The position numbers and the translations under genes are program-made. From Acinetobacter dispersus (GTDB taxonomy: Bacteria > Pseudomonadota > Gammaproteobacteria > Pseudomonadales > Moraxellaceae): a DNA stretch of 64,000 bases. The stretch lies in the NCBI RefSeq assembly GCF_009884975.1, contig NZ_CP041970.1:2790001-2854000 (forward strand), written 5' to 3'. Below, in pieces: positions 47,622-57,257 of the stretch. Position 1 is the first letter of the stretch; each line of letters opens with the position of its first letter. The notes below the pieces were generated by a model that worked only from the letters and a program-made list of their open reading frames with translations, was not told the origin of the DNA and did no database searches.

Positions 47622-48092
47622 TTAGATGAATTGCGCACAACATTGCTTAAATTTTTTCCCCGAGCCACAAATGCAGGGTTGTTTCATGGTGATTTGCATA
47701 TCCAGAGTCGGATCAAGGAAATACCACCGCTGTTGGTGTAATACAAAATGTGAAATTTCATGATGAATATGCGCTTGTGTGCCATCATGATAATGTGCCT
47801 TGAACTCAACCAACGCATGCGTTTTATCCAGCTTGGGCTGATGTTGCACGACTTCCAGTTTGAGCCATTGATTCGATTGACTCCAGTCTGCAATCGCAGC
47901 TCGGTCTAAAGCGGGCTGTTGCCCCAAGGCTGTCGTCTGCAAAATATAATCAATCTGTTGCAATGCAAAAGCACTATAACGCGATCGCATCAACTGCTCT
48001 GCAGTTTGAGCGACTTGCTGTTTTAAGTGCAAAGGCTGACAGCACTCAGCATATTGCCCCTGCCCACATGGACAATTTTGTGATGAAGTCAT
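47622..48092 (-). CDS. YchJ family metal-binding protein (SEC-C motif)
   Basis: A 156-residue cytoplasmic protein with zinc-binding SEC-C-type clusters at both ends: CPCGQGQYAECCQPLH at the N-terminus and PCICGSGKKFKQCC at the C-terminus. Between them is the NTF2-like domain typical of YchJ (MRSRYSAFALQQIDYILQTT). Function unknown; SEC-C clusters often contact ribosomes or chaperones. I use ATG 48092 rather than a TTG two codons earlier. It is in the same direction as the TRIC gene, 52 bases upstream of it. Confidence 0.85.
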   Translation of the reverse strand: MTSSQNCPCGQGQYAECCQPLHLKQQVAQTAEQLMRSRYSAFALQQIDYILQTTALGQQPALDRAAIADWSQSNQWLKLEVVQHQPKLDKTHALVEFKAHYHDGTQAHIHHEISHFVLHQQRWYFLDPTLDMQITMKQPCICGSGKKFKQCCAQFI

Positions 48093-48125
48093 TTCCAATT
48101 CTCAAATAAAAAAGCCCTGAGAAAA

Positions 48126-48142
48126 GCCTTGTACCACAAGGC
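48126..48142 (-). terminator. Weak terminator-like hairpin after the TerC/CBS gene
   Basis: GCCTTG/CAAGGC with a 5-base loop, followed on the minus strand by TTTTCTC and further on by a T run. Modest support only. Confidence 0.4.
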
Positions 48143-48172
48143 CAAACCCAAAGGCTATTTGCTCAAACTTAA

Positions 48173-49756
48173 TTATTTCTCGGTCGTCTTCTCTTTCGGA
48201 AGGATGCGCACTTTTTCAATCTTGTGCCCATCCATTGTCACCACTTCAAAACGATAGCCATCGACTTCAATCATGTCACCATTTTCAGGTAAACGACCAA
48301 GATGGAATAAGATATAGCCCGACAAGGTTGAGTATTCTTCGCTTTCATCGACCAAATCTTTGCCCAATAACAAAGAAACGTGACGAATGTCGGTTGAACC
48401 TTCTAACAACATAGAACCGTCATCTAGACTTTCTGCAGTTGCTTCCAATTCATCTTCATCAGGGAATTCACCCGCAATCGCTTCTAACATATCAATTGGA
48501 GTAGCTATCCCTTCAATCGAACCATACTCGTTCAGGACAATCGCCATTTGTAATGGTGCTTGACGTAACTGTTCCATCACCATCAGGACTTGTGCATTTT
48601 CATGCACAATCACAGGTTCACGTAAGTGTTTACTGAAATCAATCGCACCTGTTTCGATATATTCATTCAATACTTTATGGGTGAGAACAATACCTTCAAT
48701 ATTGTCTAACTCACCACGAGCAATAATCAAACGCGAATGGGTCATTGCCATTAAACGTTCTTTTAACTCAGCAGGATCATCATCTAAGTCTAGCCACTCT
48801 AGCTCTGGACGTGGTGTCATCACCGACTTGACTGGACGCTCGGATAAACCCAAGACCCCTTGAACTAGAACACTGTGATATACGCCATTATCTTCATCAA
48901 AGACTTCTTTGGCATAAGCTTGAGTCGCTAAAACATCTTCTGCTTCTTTGTTCTGACTTTCGTTACCATTGCCTTTACTGCCCAACATACGCAGTACGGC
49001 AGAGGCGGTGCGATAACGTAAATCTGTTGTCGTCACCAATTTCTCTTGGTTACGGCGCATAGTCTGATTGACCATTTCTACCAATACCGAGAAACCAATC
49101 GCAGCGTATAAATAACCTTTTGGAATATGGAAACCAAAGCCTTCAACCACCAATGAGAAGCCAATCATCATCAAGAAGCCAAGACACAGAATCACTACGG
49201 TTGGATGCTTATTGACGAAATCCATCAATGGGCGTGAAGCCAGCAACATGATACCAATCGCAATCGTCACCGCGATCATCATCACTGAAAGTTCTTTCAC
49301 CATCCCCACTGCAGTGATCACACTGTCAAGAGAGAATACTGCGTCGAGGACGACGATCTGTACCACCACCATCCAGAACACGGCATGTACTGGGTTTTCT
49401 TCTTTATGTGCCTGCTTTCCTTCGATTCGCTCATGCAGTTCCATGGTGCCTTTAAATAATAAGAACACACCACCAAACAGTAGAATCAGGTCACGTCCGG
49501 AAAAGGGATGATCAAAAATATGGAACAGCGGTGTGGTTAAAGTCACCACCCATGCGATCGAGGCAAGCAGGATCAAACGCATTAACAGGGCGAGAATTAA
49601 ACCAATCTTACGAGCAGCATTACGTTGTTCTGGTGGTAATTTTTCTGCCAAAATTGCAATAAAAACAAGGTTATCAATACCTAGTACAATTTCAAGCACC
49701 ACCAATGTGGCTAAGCCAACCCAAGCAGCAGGATCTGACATCCATTCCAGAATCAT
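48173..49756 (-). CDS. TerC family membrane protein with CBS and CorC domains
   Basis: A 527-residue inner-membrane protein in three parts. Residues 1-240 form a TerC domain with the acidic intramembrane motifs [11 protein letters not shown] and [13 protein letters not shown]. Residues about 300-425 hold a tandem CBS domain, and residues about 440-520 a CorC/HlyC-type domain ([16 protein letters not shown]). This is the architecture of E. coli YoaE. TerC proteins are linked to Mn2+ export at the membrane; the ion here is not shown. I found no manganese riboswitch upstream. Confidence 0.88.
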   Translation of the reverse strand: MILEWMSDPAAWVGLATLVVLEIVLGIDNLVFIAILAEKLPPEQRNAARKIGLILALLMRLILLASIAWVVTLTTPLFHIFDHPFSGRDLILLFGGVFLLFKGTMELHERIEGKQAHKEENPVHAVFWMVVVQIVVLDAVFSLDSVITAVGMVKELSVMMIAVTIAIGIMLLASRPLMDFVNKHPTVVILCLGFLMMIGFSLVVEGFGFHIPKGYLYAAIGFSVLVEMVNQTMRRNQEKLVTTTDLRYRTASAVLRMLGSKGNGNESQNKEAEDVLATQAYAKEVFDEDNGVYHSVLVQGVLGLSERPVKSVMTPRPELEWLDLDDDPAELKERLMAMTHSRLIIARGELDNIEGIVLTHKVLNEYIETGAIDFSKHLREPVIVHENAQVLMVMEQLRQAPLQMAIVLNEYGSIEGIATPIDMLEAIAGEFPDEDELEATAESLDDGSMLLEGSTDIRHVSLLLGKDLVDESEEYSTLSGYILFHLGRLPENGDMIEVDGYRFEVVTMDGHKIEKVRILPKEKTTEK

Positions 49757-50082
49757 TGAGGTGACTCCTCTGCAAAATCAGCAATATTGTTATGAAGTTG
49801 AGATTTTAAAAGGTCGGCACAAACAGCCAAAACATTTTTTTTAGGAAATAAGAACAATGCGGAGCGACAACAACCACTACTCATAGAGGTACATAGATTA
49901 ATAAAAGGATTTTTAGTATAGGCAAGATTTCAGTGAAATTCATCTTTTTTTATGTTGAGGATGTTTTCAAATTCTTTCGAAGCACGACAAAAGTACATTG
50001 TATGTAAAATGTGCATAAAACTGTCACAAACCTGATTTAGCCTAGACAAGCACAGCGAAAATGATAAGGTGAAAATAAACGA
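49757..50082. other. Divergent intergenic region TerC gene / LOG gene
   Basis: 326 bases with the promoters of both flanking genes expected. I see no gene, no recognisable riboswitch and no strong operator. Confidence 0.4.
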
Positions 50083-50709
50083 ATGAATAGTGTATTAAGA
50101 ATGACAGAGACAAGAACCATTACTCCTCCTCCCATAAAAACCACTCAATCTCTTATTGCGTTATATTGCGGCTCACGTACAGGCAACAAGCCGATTTACC
50201 GAGACAAAGCCATTGAGCTAGCCCAGCATATTGCCAATCAAGGCTTTGGTATTGTCTACGGCGGTGCCAGTATTGGTCTGATGGGACAAGTGGCAGATAC
50301 CGTACTAGAACATAGTGGCGAAGTAGTCGGTGTGATTCCAGAGTTTATGTTGGATTATGAAATTGCTCACCATAAACTGACTGAACTGCATATCGTCAAT
50401 AGTATGCATGAACGTAAAGCCCTGATGGCTGAACGTGCCAGTGCCTTTATTGCCTTACCAGGTGGTTTGGGTACTTTTGAAGAAATTCTGGAAATTGCCA
50501 CTTGGGGACAGCTCAATCAGCACCAGAAACCCATGATTATTTATAACGTCAATCGCTTTTATGATGCCCTGATTGCACAGCTTGATCATGCGGTAGAAGA
50601 AGGCTTTTTACCACCACAGCACCGTGCCAAAGTGATTATTTGTGAAACACTGGAACAGATTTCAAGTGTGATTAAAAACTTAAGCACACCTAGCCATATC
50701 GAAGTCTAA
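50083..50709 (+). CDS. LOG family (TIGR00730) nucleotide phosphoribohydrolase-like protein
   Basis: A 208-residue Rossmann-fold enzyme. The family motif PGGLGTFEE (about 126-134) and the preceding MHERKALMAERA are complete; these build the active site that cleaves nucleoside 5'-monophosphates at the N-glycosidic bond. GIVYGGASIGLMG forms the nucleotide loop. Relatives are called cytokinin-activating LOG; in bacteria the usual substrate is AMP or a similar nucleotide. The first ATG (50083) has AAGGTG about 12 bases before it; ATG 50101 is an alternative. Confidence 0.87.
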   Translation: MNSVLRMTETRTITPPPIKTTQSLIALYCGSRTGNKPIYRDKAIELAQHIANQGFGIVYGGASIGLMGQVADTVLEHSGEVVGVIPEFMLDYEIAHHKLTELHIVNSMHERKALMAERASAFIALPGGLGTFEEILEIATWGQLNQHQKPMIIYNVNRFYDALIAQLDHAVEEGFLPPQHRAKVIICETLEQISSVIKNLSTPSHIEV

Positions 50710-50722
50710 AACCGCCCCATAT

Positions 50723-50754
50723 AAAAAAAGCGGATCACATCGATCCGCTTTTTT
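50723..50754. terminator. Bidirectional terminator
   Basis: AAGCGGAT/ATCCGCTT stem (50728-50750) with a 7-base loop, A run before and T run after, between two converging genes. Confidence 0.85.
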
Positions 50755-50765
50755 ATATTGAGAAC

Positions 50766-52553
50766 TTATTGCACATTCACTTGATATAGCGCAGTTGAAC
50801 CACTGACTTCATTACCGACCACCAGTAAAGGCTTGCCATTTGGTGAATCTTTTGCCGTAACGAAAATCAAACCTTCAGGCCCTAAATCCCCCTGCTTGGC
50901 CGTATCGGTTTCGACAAAATTACGTGTGCTAAAATATTCAATAAATTTCGGTTTATTCGGTGTGGTGATGTCATACACCATCACCCCACTCATCCGCTCT
51001 AGGCCAATAAAGGCAAAGGTTTTCTTACCGATCGTACCAACAGCAATACCCTCAGGCTCTGGACCTTTCGCTGCACTTCGTTTATCAAATGTTATTTCCT
51101 CATGATCACTATTAAAGTAATTCGGGAAGAGCTCTGCTATTTTCTTTTCAAATTCGCTACCAGAGTCCCAGATCATTTGACCTTGAGTATTCCAAATACT
51201 GAATGAACGTGCACCATAAGCATAAAGCTTGTCATAAACCAAATAACCATCTGCATCCAGTTTTGGCGTACCATCTGCATACATCTGGTAACCCTTGGTC
51301 CAAGTCACTTTTAAACGACCTAATTGGCTATCATCACGACATTCTTTTGCATCTGTTGCCGTTGCCCCACAATAACCAAATACTGCTGCATTCAATCTTG
51401 CGCCTTTAACACCCACCGCAATTTTCTGTAAATGTGCTGGATACTCGTCTTTCACTTTATTGGTAAAACCACTGCTCTTGAATAAATCTTTAACACGTAT
51501 TTCTTCGACAAAACCTTTGCTGGTATCGCCGCCAAAATATGCATCTGAATCTTTTAACCAAGCACGTGCATCACCTTCATTGGCAGTGACCAGATAGGTT
51601 TGACCATTGGCTTGATAATTGACAATCGAGTCAGGTTGATACATACCAAACAAGCCAGCCCATGTTTTGATATCAATCTTCTTATCTTTATCGCTGACAT
51701 CTAGTTCATTACCTATTTGCCCATGATCTTTATAACCCAATGGATAAATATCGGTGACTTTCTGCTGAGCGATATCAATACGGGCAATCGCATTGTTTTC
51801 TTGCAATGTCACCCAAGCAGTTTTGCTATCTGCTGAAATGGTTATATATTCAGGTTCTAAATCCTGAGCAACGCTCGCATTTGGTCCAAAAATACGCACA
51901 CCTTTGGCGATTAAATCCGCCTTTTGTGAATTCCACGCCTTAAAGTCCGCGACACTGGCTTTGGGTTGTTGAATATTGCTGATATCGATAATGCTAACTG
52001 AACCTTCAGGATCAACCGAGTAGTCATCGTTTGGCTCACCTTCATTGGCCACCAAAACAGTTTTGCCGTCTGGGCTAAAAGTCAACATATCCGGCAATGA
52101 ACCTACGGCAACTTTACTGATAAAACTTAAGTCCTTAGCATTAAAAAACACCACGATCCCAGCATCAGTTTTTTTCTCAGCTTGAACCGCAATCGCAACA
52201 ATGCCATTTTTAACTGCAACGCTGTTCACTTCCGAATTGGCTAAATAAGTACGGGCAGAAAGCTCTGCAAGATGAACTGGCTTTTCAGGCTTAGAAGCAT
52301 CTAAGACATCGACTAAACCCTTCTGGGCATTGACCACAAATAATCGTTTGCTTGCAGCATCATAGGCTGGAATTTCAGCCGCACTTTTGGCGAAAACATT
52401 AGTTTCATAACGTCCCAATAAACTTAACTTAATCGTTTCAGGCGTTGCTTCGACCATTTCAGGCACAATCGACTGCTTGTCATTATCGTCATTACATGCC
52501 ACTAACCCCACCGACAGTAACGCTGTCAGTAAAACTGAAATCTTAAATTTCAT
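50766..52553 (-). CDS. Choice-of-anchor I family beta-propeller lipoprotein
   Basis: A 595-residue secreted protein with a lipobox (SVGLVAC) near residue 20, so it is probably anchored in the outer membrane. The rest is a series of strand-rich repeats of beta-propeller type, with phrases such as SPDGKTVLVANEGEPNDDYSVDPEGSVSIIDI and GPEPEGIAVG. It resembles the choice-of-anchor I / alkaline-phosphatase-associated family. ATG 52553 is preferred over TTG 52559 because GGAA stands 7 bases before it. A triple Pho-box-like array upstream suggests induction by phosphate starvation. Confidence 0.8.
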   Translation of the reverse strand: MKFKISVLLTALLSVGLVACNDDNDKQSIVPEMVEATPETIKLSLLGRYETNVFAKSAAEIPAYDAASKRLFVVNAQKGLVDVLDASKPEKPVHLAELSARTYLANSEVNSVAVKNGIVAIAVQAEKKTDAGIVVFFNAKDLSFISKVAVGSLPDMLTFSPDGKTVLVANEGEPNDDYSVDPEGSVSIIDISNIQQPKASVADFKAWNSQKADLIAKGVRIFGPNASVAQDLEPEYITISADSKTAWVTLQENNAIARIDIAQQKVTDIYPLGYKDHGQIGNELDVSDKDKKIDIKTWAGLFGMYQPDSIVNYQANGQTYLVTANEGDARAWLKDSDAYFGGDTSKGFVEEIRVKDLFKSSGFTNKVKDEYPAHLQKIAVGVKGARLNAAVFGYCGATATDAKECRDDSQLGRLKVTWTKGYQMYADGTPKLDADGYLVYDKLYAYGARSFSIWNTQGQMIWDSGSEFEKKIAELFPNYFNSDHEEITFDKRSAAKGPEPEGIAVGTIGKKTFAFIGLERMSGVMVYDITTPNKPKFIEYFSTRNFVETDTAKQGDLGPEGLIFVTAKDSPNGKPLLVVGNEVSGSTALYQVNVQ

Positions 52554-52613
52554 GATCAAATTCCATACAATTTATTCTGTATGGCTAATCTAGTAGTTGG
52601 TGATGCAAATTCG

Positions 52614-52642
52614 ATGACACTTTAATGTCAGTTTCATGACCA
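52614..52642 (-). promoter_or_regulatory. Pho-box-like array upstream of the anchor I lipoprotein gene
   Basis: On the minus strand three 11-base direct repeats follow each other: TGGTCATGAAA, CTGACATTAAA and GTGTCATCGAA. The last two make an 18-base unit with one mismatch in each CTGTCAT half-site of the PhoB consensus. It is about 60 bases before the start codon. Confidence 0.65.
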
Positions 52643-52717
52643 CTCTTTGACAATTTTAGGCTTTATTTCACGCACAGTTGCATTAAACTAAAACTGCCTT
52701 TTTATTCATCACGGCTC

Positions 52718-54106
52718 ATGACAACGACAACACATCAAGCGGTACAACCTGAGTTCCGATTGTTGGTGCTTCTGGTCTCGATTGGCTTTTTTATGCAAGC
52801 CTTGGATACCACCATCGTCAACACGGCAATTCCAGCGATGGCGGTTCAACTCAATGAAAATCCATTGCAGATGCATGGCGTCATTGTGGCCTATGTATTG
52901 TCAGTTGCAGCGTGTATCCCTTTAAGTGGTTGGTTGGCTGATCGCTTCGGTATTCGTAATATCTACCTCAGTTCTATGGTGATTTTCAGCTTGGCTTCGC
53001 TAGGCTGTGGCTTGTCTCAAAACCTAGAACAACTATTATTTTTCCGCGTGATTCAAGGCATTGGTGGTGCTTTACTGATGCCTGTAGGGCGCTTGGCTTT
53101 ATTAAAACTCATTCCACGCTCCCAATTTCTGTCTGCCATGAGTCTGATGAGCCTTGCAGGTTTGATTGGACCGTTGATGGGACCGACTTTAGGGGGTTGG
53201 CTCGTCGAAGTGACCACTTGGCACTGGATTTTTTTAATTAATATTCCGATGGGAATCTTGGGAATGATCATGACCTTCAAAGTCATGCCAAACCAGAAAG
53301 AACCTAGCGTCAAATCCTTCGATTTAAGTGGCTTTATCCTATTAATGGTCGCAATGGTGGGCTTGTCCCTTGGGATTGAAAATATCGCCTCATCTCAATA
53401 TTCCAGCCTGATCAGTATTGGTTTACTCATTGCAGGATTATTTGCAGCAATAGGCTATGCCTATCACGCACATACACATCAAAATGCCCTGTTTCATGGT
53501 CGCCTATTTCGTTACAAAATTTTCTCGATCGGTGTACTCGGCAATTTCTTTGCCCGCTTGGGCAGTAATGCAATCCCGTTTATCTTGCCGCTGATGTTGC
53601 AAGTGGCTTTTGGTTTCGAGCCGTTCATTACTGGCTTAATGATGATTCCAATGGTATTAGGTTCATTATTTTCCAAACCCATTATTCGCCCATTAATTCA
53701 ACGGGTTGGCTATCGTCGGTTTCTACTGACCAATACCGTCTTGGTTGGTTTATGCATCGCTAGTTTTTCATTGATGACAGCCGCGACACCGCTTTGGTTA
53801 AAAGTGCTACACCTATTTATCTTCGGTACACTCAATTCGCTGCAATTCGTGGGTATGAATACGCTAACTTTGAAAGACTTACCACAACAAGATGCCAGCA
53901 GCGGCAATAGCTTCTTATCCATGATTATGATGCTTTCGATGAGTATCGGGGTAGCATTGGCAGGCACACTGATTAATGTGTTTGGTCAACACCTCTCAAG
54001 CACATCTCTGAGCACGGCATTCCACGCCACCTTGATCACACTTGGCTGTATTAATATCATTACCGCACTGGTGTTTTGGCAAATTCCCAAAGAAACCACA
54101 GATTAA
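52718..54106 (+). CDS. MFS transporter, DHA2 family, MdtD-like
   Basis: A 462-residue inner-membrane drug/proton antiporter type protein. About 13-14 helices are predicted; motif D1 is LDTTIVNTAIPAM (about 29-41), motif A is GWLADRFGIRNIY (about 68-80) and motif C-like is LAGLIGPLMGPTLGGWL (about 146-162). It resembles E. coli MdtD (YegB), whose transport role is uncertain. It is not next to an RND operon here. The following gene begins 49 bases later and may be cotranscribed. Confidence 0.85.
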   Translation: MTTTTHQAVQPEFRLLVLLVSIGFFMQALDTTIVNTAIPAMAVQLNENPLQMHGVIVAYVLSVAACIPLSGWLADRFGIRNIYLSSMVIFSLASLGCGLSQNLEQLLFFRVIQGIGGALLMPVGRLALLKLIPRSQFLSAMSLMSLAGLIGPLMGPTLGGWLVEVTTWHWIFLINIPMGILGMIMTFKVMPNQKEPSVKSFDLSGFILLMVAMVGLSLGIENIASSQYSSLISIGLLIAGLFAAIGYAYHAHTHQNALFHGRLFRYKIFSIGVLGNFFARLGSNAIPFILPLMLQVAFGFEPFITGLMMIPMVLGSLFSKPIIRPLIQRVGYRRFLLTNTVLVGLCIASFSLMTAATPLWLKVLHLFIFGTLNSLQFVGMNTLTLKDLPQQDASSGNSFLSMIMMLSMSIGVALAGTLINVFGQHLSSTSLSTAFHATLITLGCINIITALVFWQIPKETTD

Positions 54107-54155
54107 AGCGAAAAGCCTAGAACTCTCGCAAATAAACAGAATAAGGAAAAGTAAA

Positions 54156-55124
54156 ATGATCGTTCCCCAACATTGGGCAGAGGCCAAAACAAAAACCAAG
54201 ATTGCAGGACGACAATACACCATTAAACGCTTTGGTTGGTCAGATCAAAGCCTTACAGCAGCGCAATCGCATGCTGAGCAACGTGTTGACGAGGCAATTG
54301 AAAGGATCAAGGCTGGTGAAAATATCCGAAGAATCGACCATAAAGTTCCCTACAATGGTGCCGAGGGTGTACCAATCAGAGAACAGATTATTGCTCAGCA
54401 TGACGATGTCATTATCACGCGAAATTCCTACGGCGCATTATGCTTAAATACCCCAGATGTGTTATTTGCCGATATCGATTTCGAATACGCACCTCGATTT
54501 AGACTATATCTATTCGCTTTTTTATTGTTAATGCTAGTCACGAGTATTGGGGCTGTTTACTTAGGTTCATGGATGATCTTGGGAATCGGAGTGATTGTTT
54601 CCCTCATCTTGACAGGGTTAGTTGGCAAAGCGCTGTTCTATTTACAAAACAAGTTGTTTGGAACTCCTGAACAGCGTGCATTTGCATCAATTCAAGATTT
54701 CTCTCAACAGCACCCCACATGGCATTTACGCGTTTATCTCACACCAAAAGGTTATCGTGTTTTGGCAATGCATCAGATCTTTGAACCTAAAAGTGATGCA
54801 GCCCAATTATTATTCAATGCCATTCATGCGGATCCTAACTACGTCCGAATGTGTAAAAATCAAAATTGTTTCCGAGCCAGAATCAGCCCAAAACCTTGGC
54901 GAATTGGTGTGAATCGCTTAACACTCGGCGTCTGGCCAGTGAGTGAAGCACGTTTAGCGATCCGTGAAAACTGGGTTCGAGACTATCAGAAACAAGCCGA
55001 GAACTATGCATCATGCAAATTTGTGGCACAATTAGGCAGTCAGGTGACCCACATGAAGGCGAAGCGAGTACAATCTCTACATGACCAATACTGTAAATCT
55101 GACACTCGCTTAGACATCGCATAA
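54156..55124 (+). CDS. Hypothetical membrane protein, unassigned family
   Basis: A 322-residue protein with two adjacent membrane helices (about 130-172) between two soluble parts. The N-terminal part holds VPYNGAEGVPIREQI and LCLNTPDVLFADIDFE. The C-terminal part holds WHLRVYLTPKGYRVLAMHQIF and CKNQNCFRARISPKPWRIG. The D-x-D in FADIDF with a later KGYRV and basic RARISPKPWR is weakly reminiscent of archaeo-eukaryotic-type primase active sites, but this is only a motif impression. AAGGA before ATG 54156 fixes the start; an ATG at 54042 would overlap the MFS gene. It is followed by a GH25 lysozyme at 10 bases. Confidence 0.65.
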   Translation: MIVPQHWAEAKTKTKIAGRQYTIKRFGWSDQSLTAAQSHAEQRVDEAIERIKAGENIRRIDHKVPYNGAEGVPIREQIIAQHDDVIITRNSYGALCLNTPDVLFADIDFEYAPRFRLYLFAFLLLMLVTSIGAVYLGSWMILGIGVIVSLILTGLVGKALFYLQNKLFGTPEQRAFASIQDFSQQHPTWHLRVYLTPKGYRVLAMHQIFEPKSDAAQLLFNAIHADPNYVRMCKNQNCFRARISPKPWRIGVNRLTLGVWPVSEARLAIRENWVRDYQKQAENYASCKFVAQLGSQVTHMKAKRVQSLHDQYCKSDTRLDIA

Positions 55125-55134
55125 TACAAATGAT

Positions 55135-55896
55135 ATGGCAAAAAAATCGATAAAATTTCCACGTGCTCAACATTATCCGACTTACGTCAGTATCGGTTTA
55201 GCAGTCATGTTGGGTGTGGTCAGTTACTTTGGTTTGTTCTATCAGCAAAAAGCCTCGGCACAAGATTATTCCATCCGTGGCTTTGATGTGTCTCATCATC
55301 AAGGTGAGATTAACTGGAAGAAAATCTCACCGATGCAATATCAATTCGTCTATCTCAAAGCAACTGAGGGCGGTGATTTTAAAGATCGCAATTTTCAGCA
55401 GAATTGGTTAAAGGCGCGTGAACAAGGTCTGCATGTCGGTGCTTATCATTTTTATCGCCTGTGTCGTGATGGTGCTATACAAGCAGAAAATTTTATTGCC
55501 ACCGTTCCGAAAAAAGCCGATGCCCTGCCGCCTGTGATTGATCTGGAATATGACAGTAATTGCATTAATACCTATACCAAAGAGCAGCTACTCAAAGAAA
55601 TTCAGGTCATGCATGATCAACTGCAAAAACACTATGGTAAACAGCCGATTTTTTATATTTCTAAAAGCTTTTATCACATTGTCTTGATGGGGAACTTTAA
55701 TCAGACGCCTGTTTGGGTTCGTGATTATGAGGGCAAACCTGAACTCAAAGATGGTCGACAATGGCTATTTTGGCAGCACAGCAGCCAAGGCAAAATCGCT
55801 GGAATTCCTAAAGCGGTCGATTTAAATGTCTATGCGGAATCGCCAAAGCAATGGCGGATTTTTCTGAAAGAGCAAGGCATTGACGATGTCAAATGA
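55135..55896 (+). CDS. Glycoside hydrolase family 25 lysozyme, membrane-anchored
   Basis: A 253-residue muramidase-like protein. One N-terminal helix (about 17-36) either anchors it in the inner membrane or serves as a signal. The GH25 domain covers about 45-245, with [11 protein letters not shown] (first Asp), [19 protein letters not shown] and the catalytic pair DLEYD (about 139-143). Such enzymes cut the MurNAc-GlcNAc bond. No holin or phage genes surround it, so a cell-wall remodelling role is likely. It overlaps dinB by 11 bases. Confidence 0.87.
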   Translation: MAKKSIKFPRAQHYPTYVSIGLAVMLGVVSYFGLFYQQKASAQDYSIRGFDVSHHQGEINWKKISPMQYQFVYLKATEGGDFKDRNFQQNWLKAREQGLHVGAYHFYRLCRDGAIQAENFIATVPKKADALPPVIDLEYDSNCINTYTKEQLLKEIQVMHDQLQKHYGKQPIFYISKSFYHIVLMGNFNQTPVWVRDYEGKPELKDGRQWLFWQHSSQGKIAGIPKAVDLNVYAESPKQWRIFLKEQGIDDVK

Positions 55897-56953
55897 GTTA
55901 CGCAAAATCATCCATATCGACATGGATGCCTTTTACGCCTCAGTCGAGCTCAAAGACCGCCCTGAGCTAAAAGATTTGCCAGTGGTGATTTCCTCACATC
56001 ATCCTCGTGCAGTGATTGCCGCAGCCTCTTATCCTGCCCGTGTCTTTGGACTCCGTTCTGCCATGTCAATGGGACAAGCCAAAAAACTCTGTCCACAGGT
56101 CATCGTGATCGAACCCAATTTTGAAAAATACCGCGAAGTTTCAGCGCAAATTCATCAGATTTTTCAGCAATACACGCCCTTGATTGAACCGCTTTCTTTA
56201 GATGAAGCCTATCTGGACGTGACTGAAAACTTAAAGAATATTGCCAGTGCCACCGAAGTTGCTGCACAAATCCGTGCTGATATTTTTGCAGTCACAGGAC
56301 TGACCGCGTCCGCAGGCGTGGCGCCGAATAAGTTCTTGGCAAAAATTGCCTCGGATTGGAACAAACCCAATGGCTTATTTGTGATTAAACCCAATCAGGT
56401 GCTACGTTTTATTCAAGATTTAGCCTTGAATAAAATTCCTGGGGTGGGAAAAGTCACCCAAGAACGACTGCAACAACTGAATTTGCATACCTTGGGTGAT
56501 CTGCAAAAAATCGACGAAAATGTGCTGATTCATCATTTTGGGAAGTACGGTAAACAGCTGTATTTATATGCGCAAGGCATTGATCACCGACCTGTCAAAG
56601 CAGAACGGGAACGTCAACAAATCTCCAAGGAAATTACTTTTGATGATGATTACACCCTTGCTCAATGCAGCCATGCATGGCAGCCATTGACCGAGCAAGT
56701 CTGGCGTAGTCTGACTAAAAAACAGCTAGCCGCGCGTGGTGTGACGGTCAAACTTAAGCTTAAAAATTTCCAAGTTTTACAACACAGTAAAAGCTTTAAG
56801 CAAGCACTGCAATCGCAACAGGATTTAGCCCAAGTACTATTACAACTGCTCGATGAAATGCATATTGACCCAGAATTTCAATTTCGTCTGGTTGGGGTAG
56901 GTGTTTATCAATTGCAACCGCTTGAAGAAGAATCACAACTTTCTTTATGGTGA
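55886..56953 (+). CDS. dinB: DNA polymerase IV
   Basis: A Y-family translesion polymerase of 355 residues. The catalytic carboxylates are in [12 protein letters not shown] (D near 12) and SLDEAYLDV (D, E near 104). The thumb [10 protein letters not shown] and little-finger domains follow. The C-terminal QLSLW is the beta-clamp-binding peptide. ATG 55886 is used; a TTG two codons earlier is the alternative. The start lies inside the end of the GH25 gene, indicating coupled translation. No LexA-type SOS box is seen; Acinetobacter lacks a classical LexA. Confidence 0.92.
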   Translation: MSNELRKIIHIDMDAFYASVELKDRPELKDLPVVISSHHPRAVIAAASYPARVFGLRSAMSMGQAKKLCPQVIVIEPNFEKYREVSAQIHQIFQQYTPLIEPLSLDEAYLDVTENLKNIASATEVAAQIRADIFAVTGLTASAGVAPNKFLAKIASDWNKPNGLFVIKPNQVLRFIQDLALNKIPGVGKVTQERLQQLNLHTLGDLQKIDENVLIHHFGKYGKQLYLYAQGIDHRPVKAERERQQISKEITFDDDYTLAQCSHAWQPLTEQVWRSLTKKQLAARGVTVKLKLKNFQVLQHSKSFKQALQSQQDLAQVLLQLLDEMHIDPEFQFRLVGVGVYQLQPLEEESQLSLW

Positions 56954-57257
56954 TGCTGTTTTTTTGCACAACCATACAACGCAGACTGAAATTTATGTTT
57001 GCTTTTTATCCAGTTTTCAGTACTCTAAGCAACGCAGTAACATTATCCATGTTGCTTGCTTTGCTAAAGAAAACCTCACTTTTAGCATCTGCTCCTGTGG
57101 TTGGCGTGACGATCAAATCCGAATATTACAGGGCACTTCAAGTGTGCTTTACCAATTCCCCCTCGCTATAAAAATTCTGAATTTAATTCTTCTCTCCTCC
57201 AAGACTTCAGTTAAACTAAGTGCATAAAATTAGAATATTGCGCATTACAACTGTCTT
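56954..57257. other. Intergenic region upstream of creB
   Basis: 304 bases. Short open frames at 56947-57171 and 56901-57227 have no ribosome site and unlikely protein sequences, so I reject them. The creBC promoter should lie here; I see no clear box. Confidence 0.4.

Noticed and set aside
55135..55896. GH25 lysozyme as prophage endolysin
   Set aside because: Flanking genes are chromosomal, with no holin, spanin or tail genes.
56901..57227. Two open frames between dinB and creB
   Set aside because: No ribosome site, odd composition, overlap with the dinB end; more likely leader DNA of creB.
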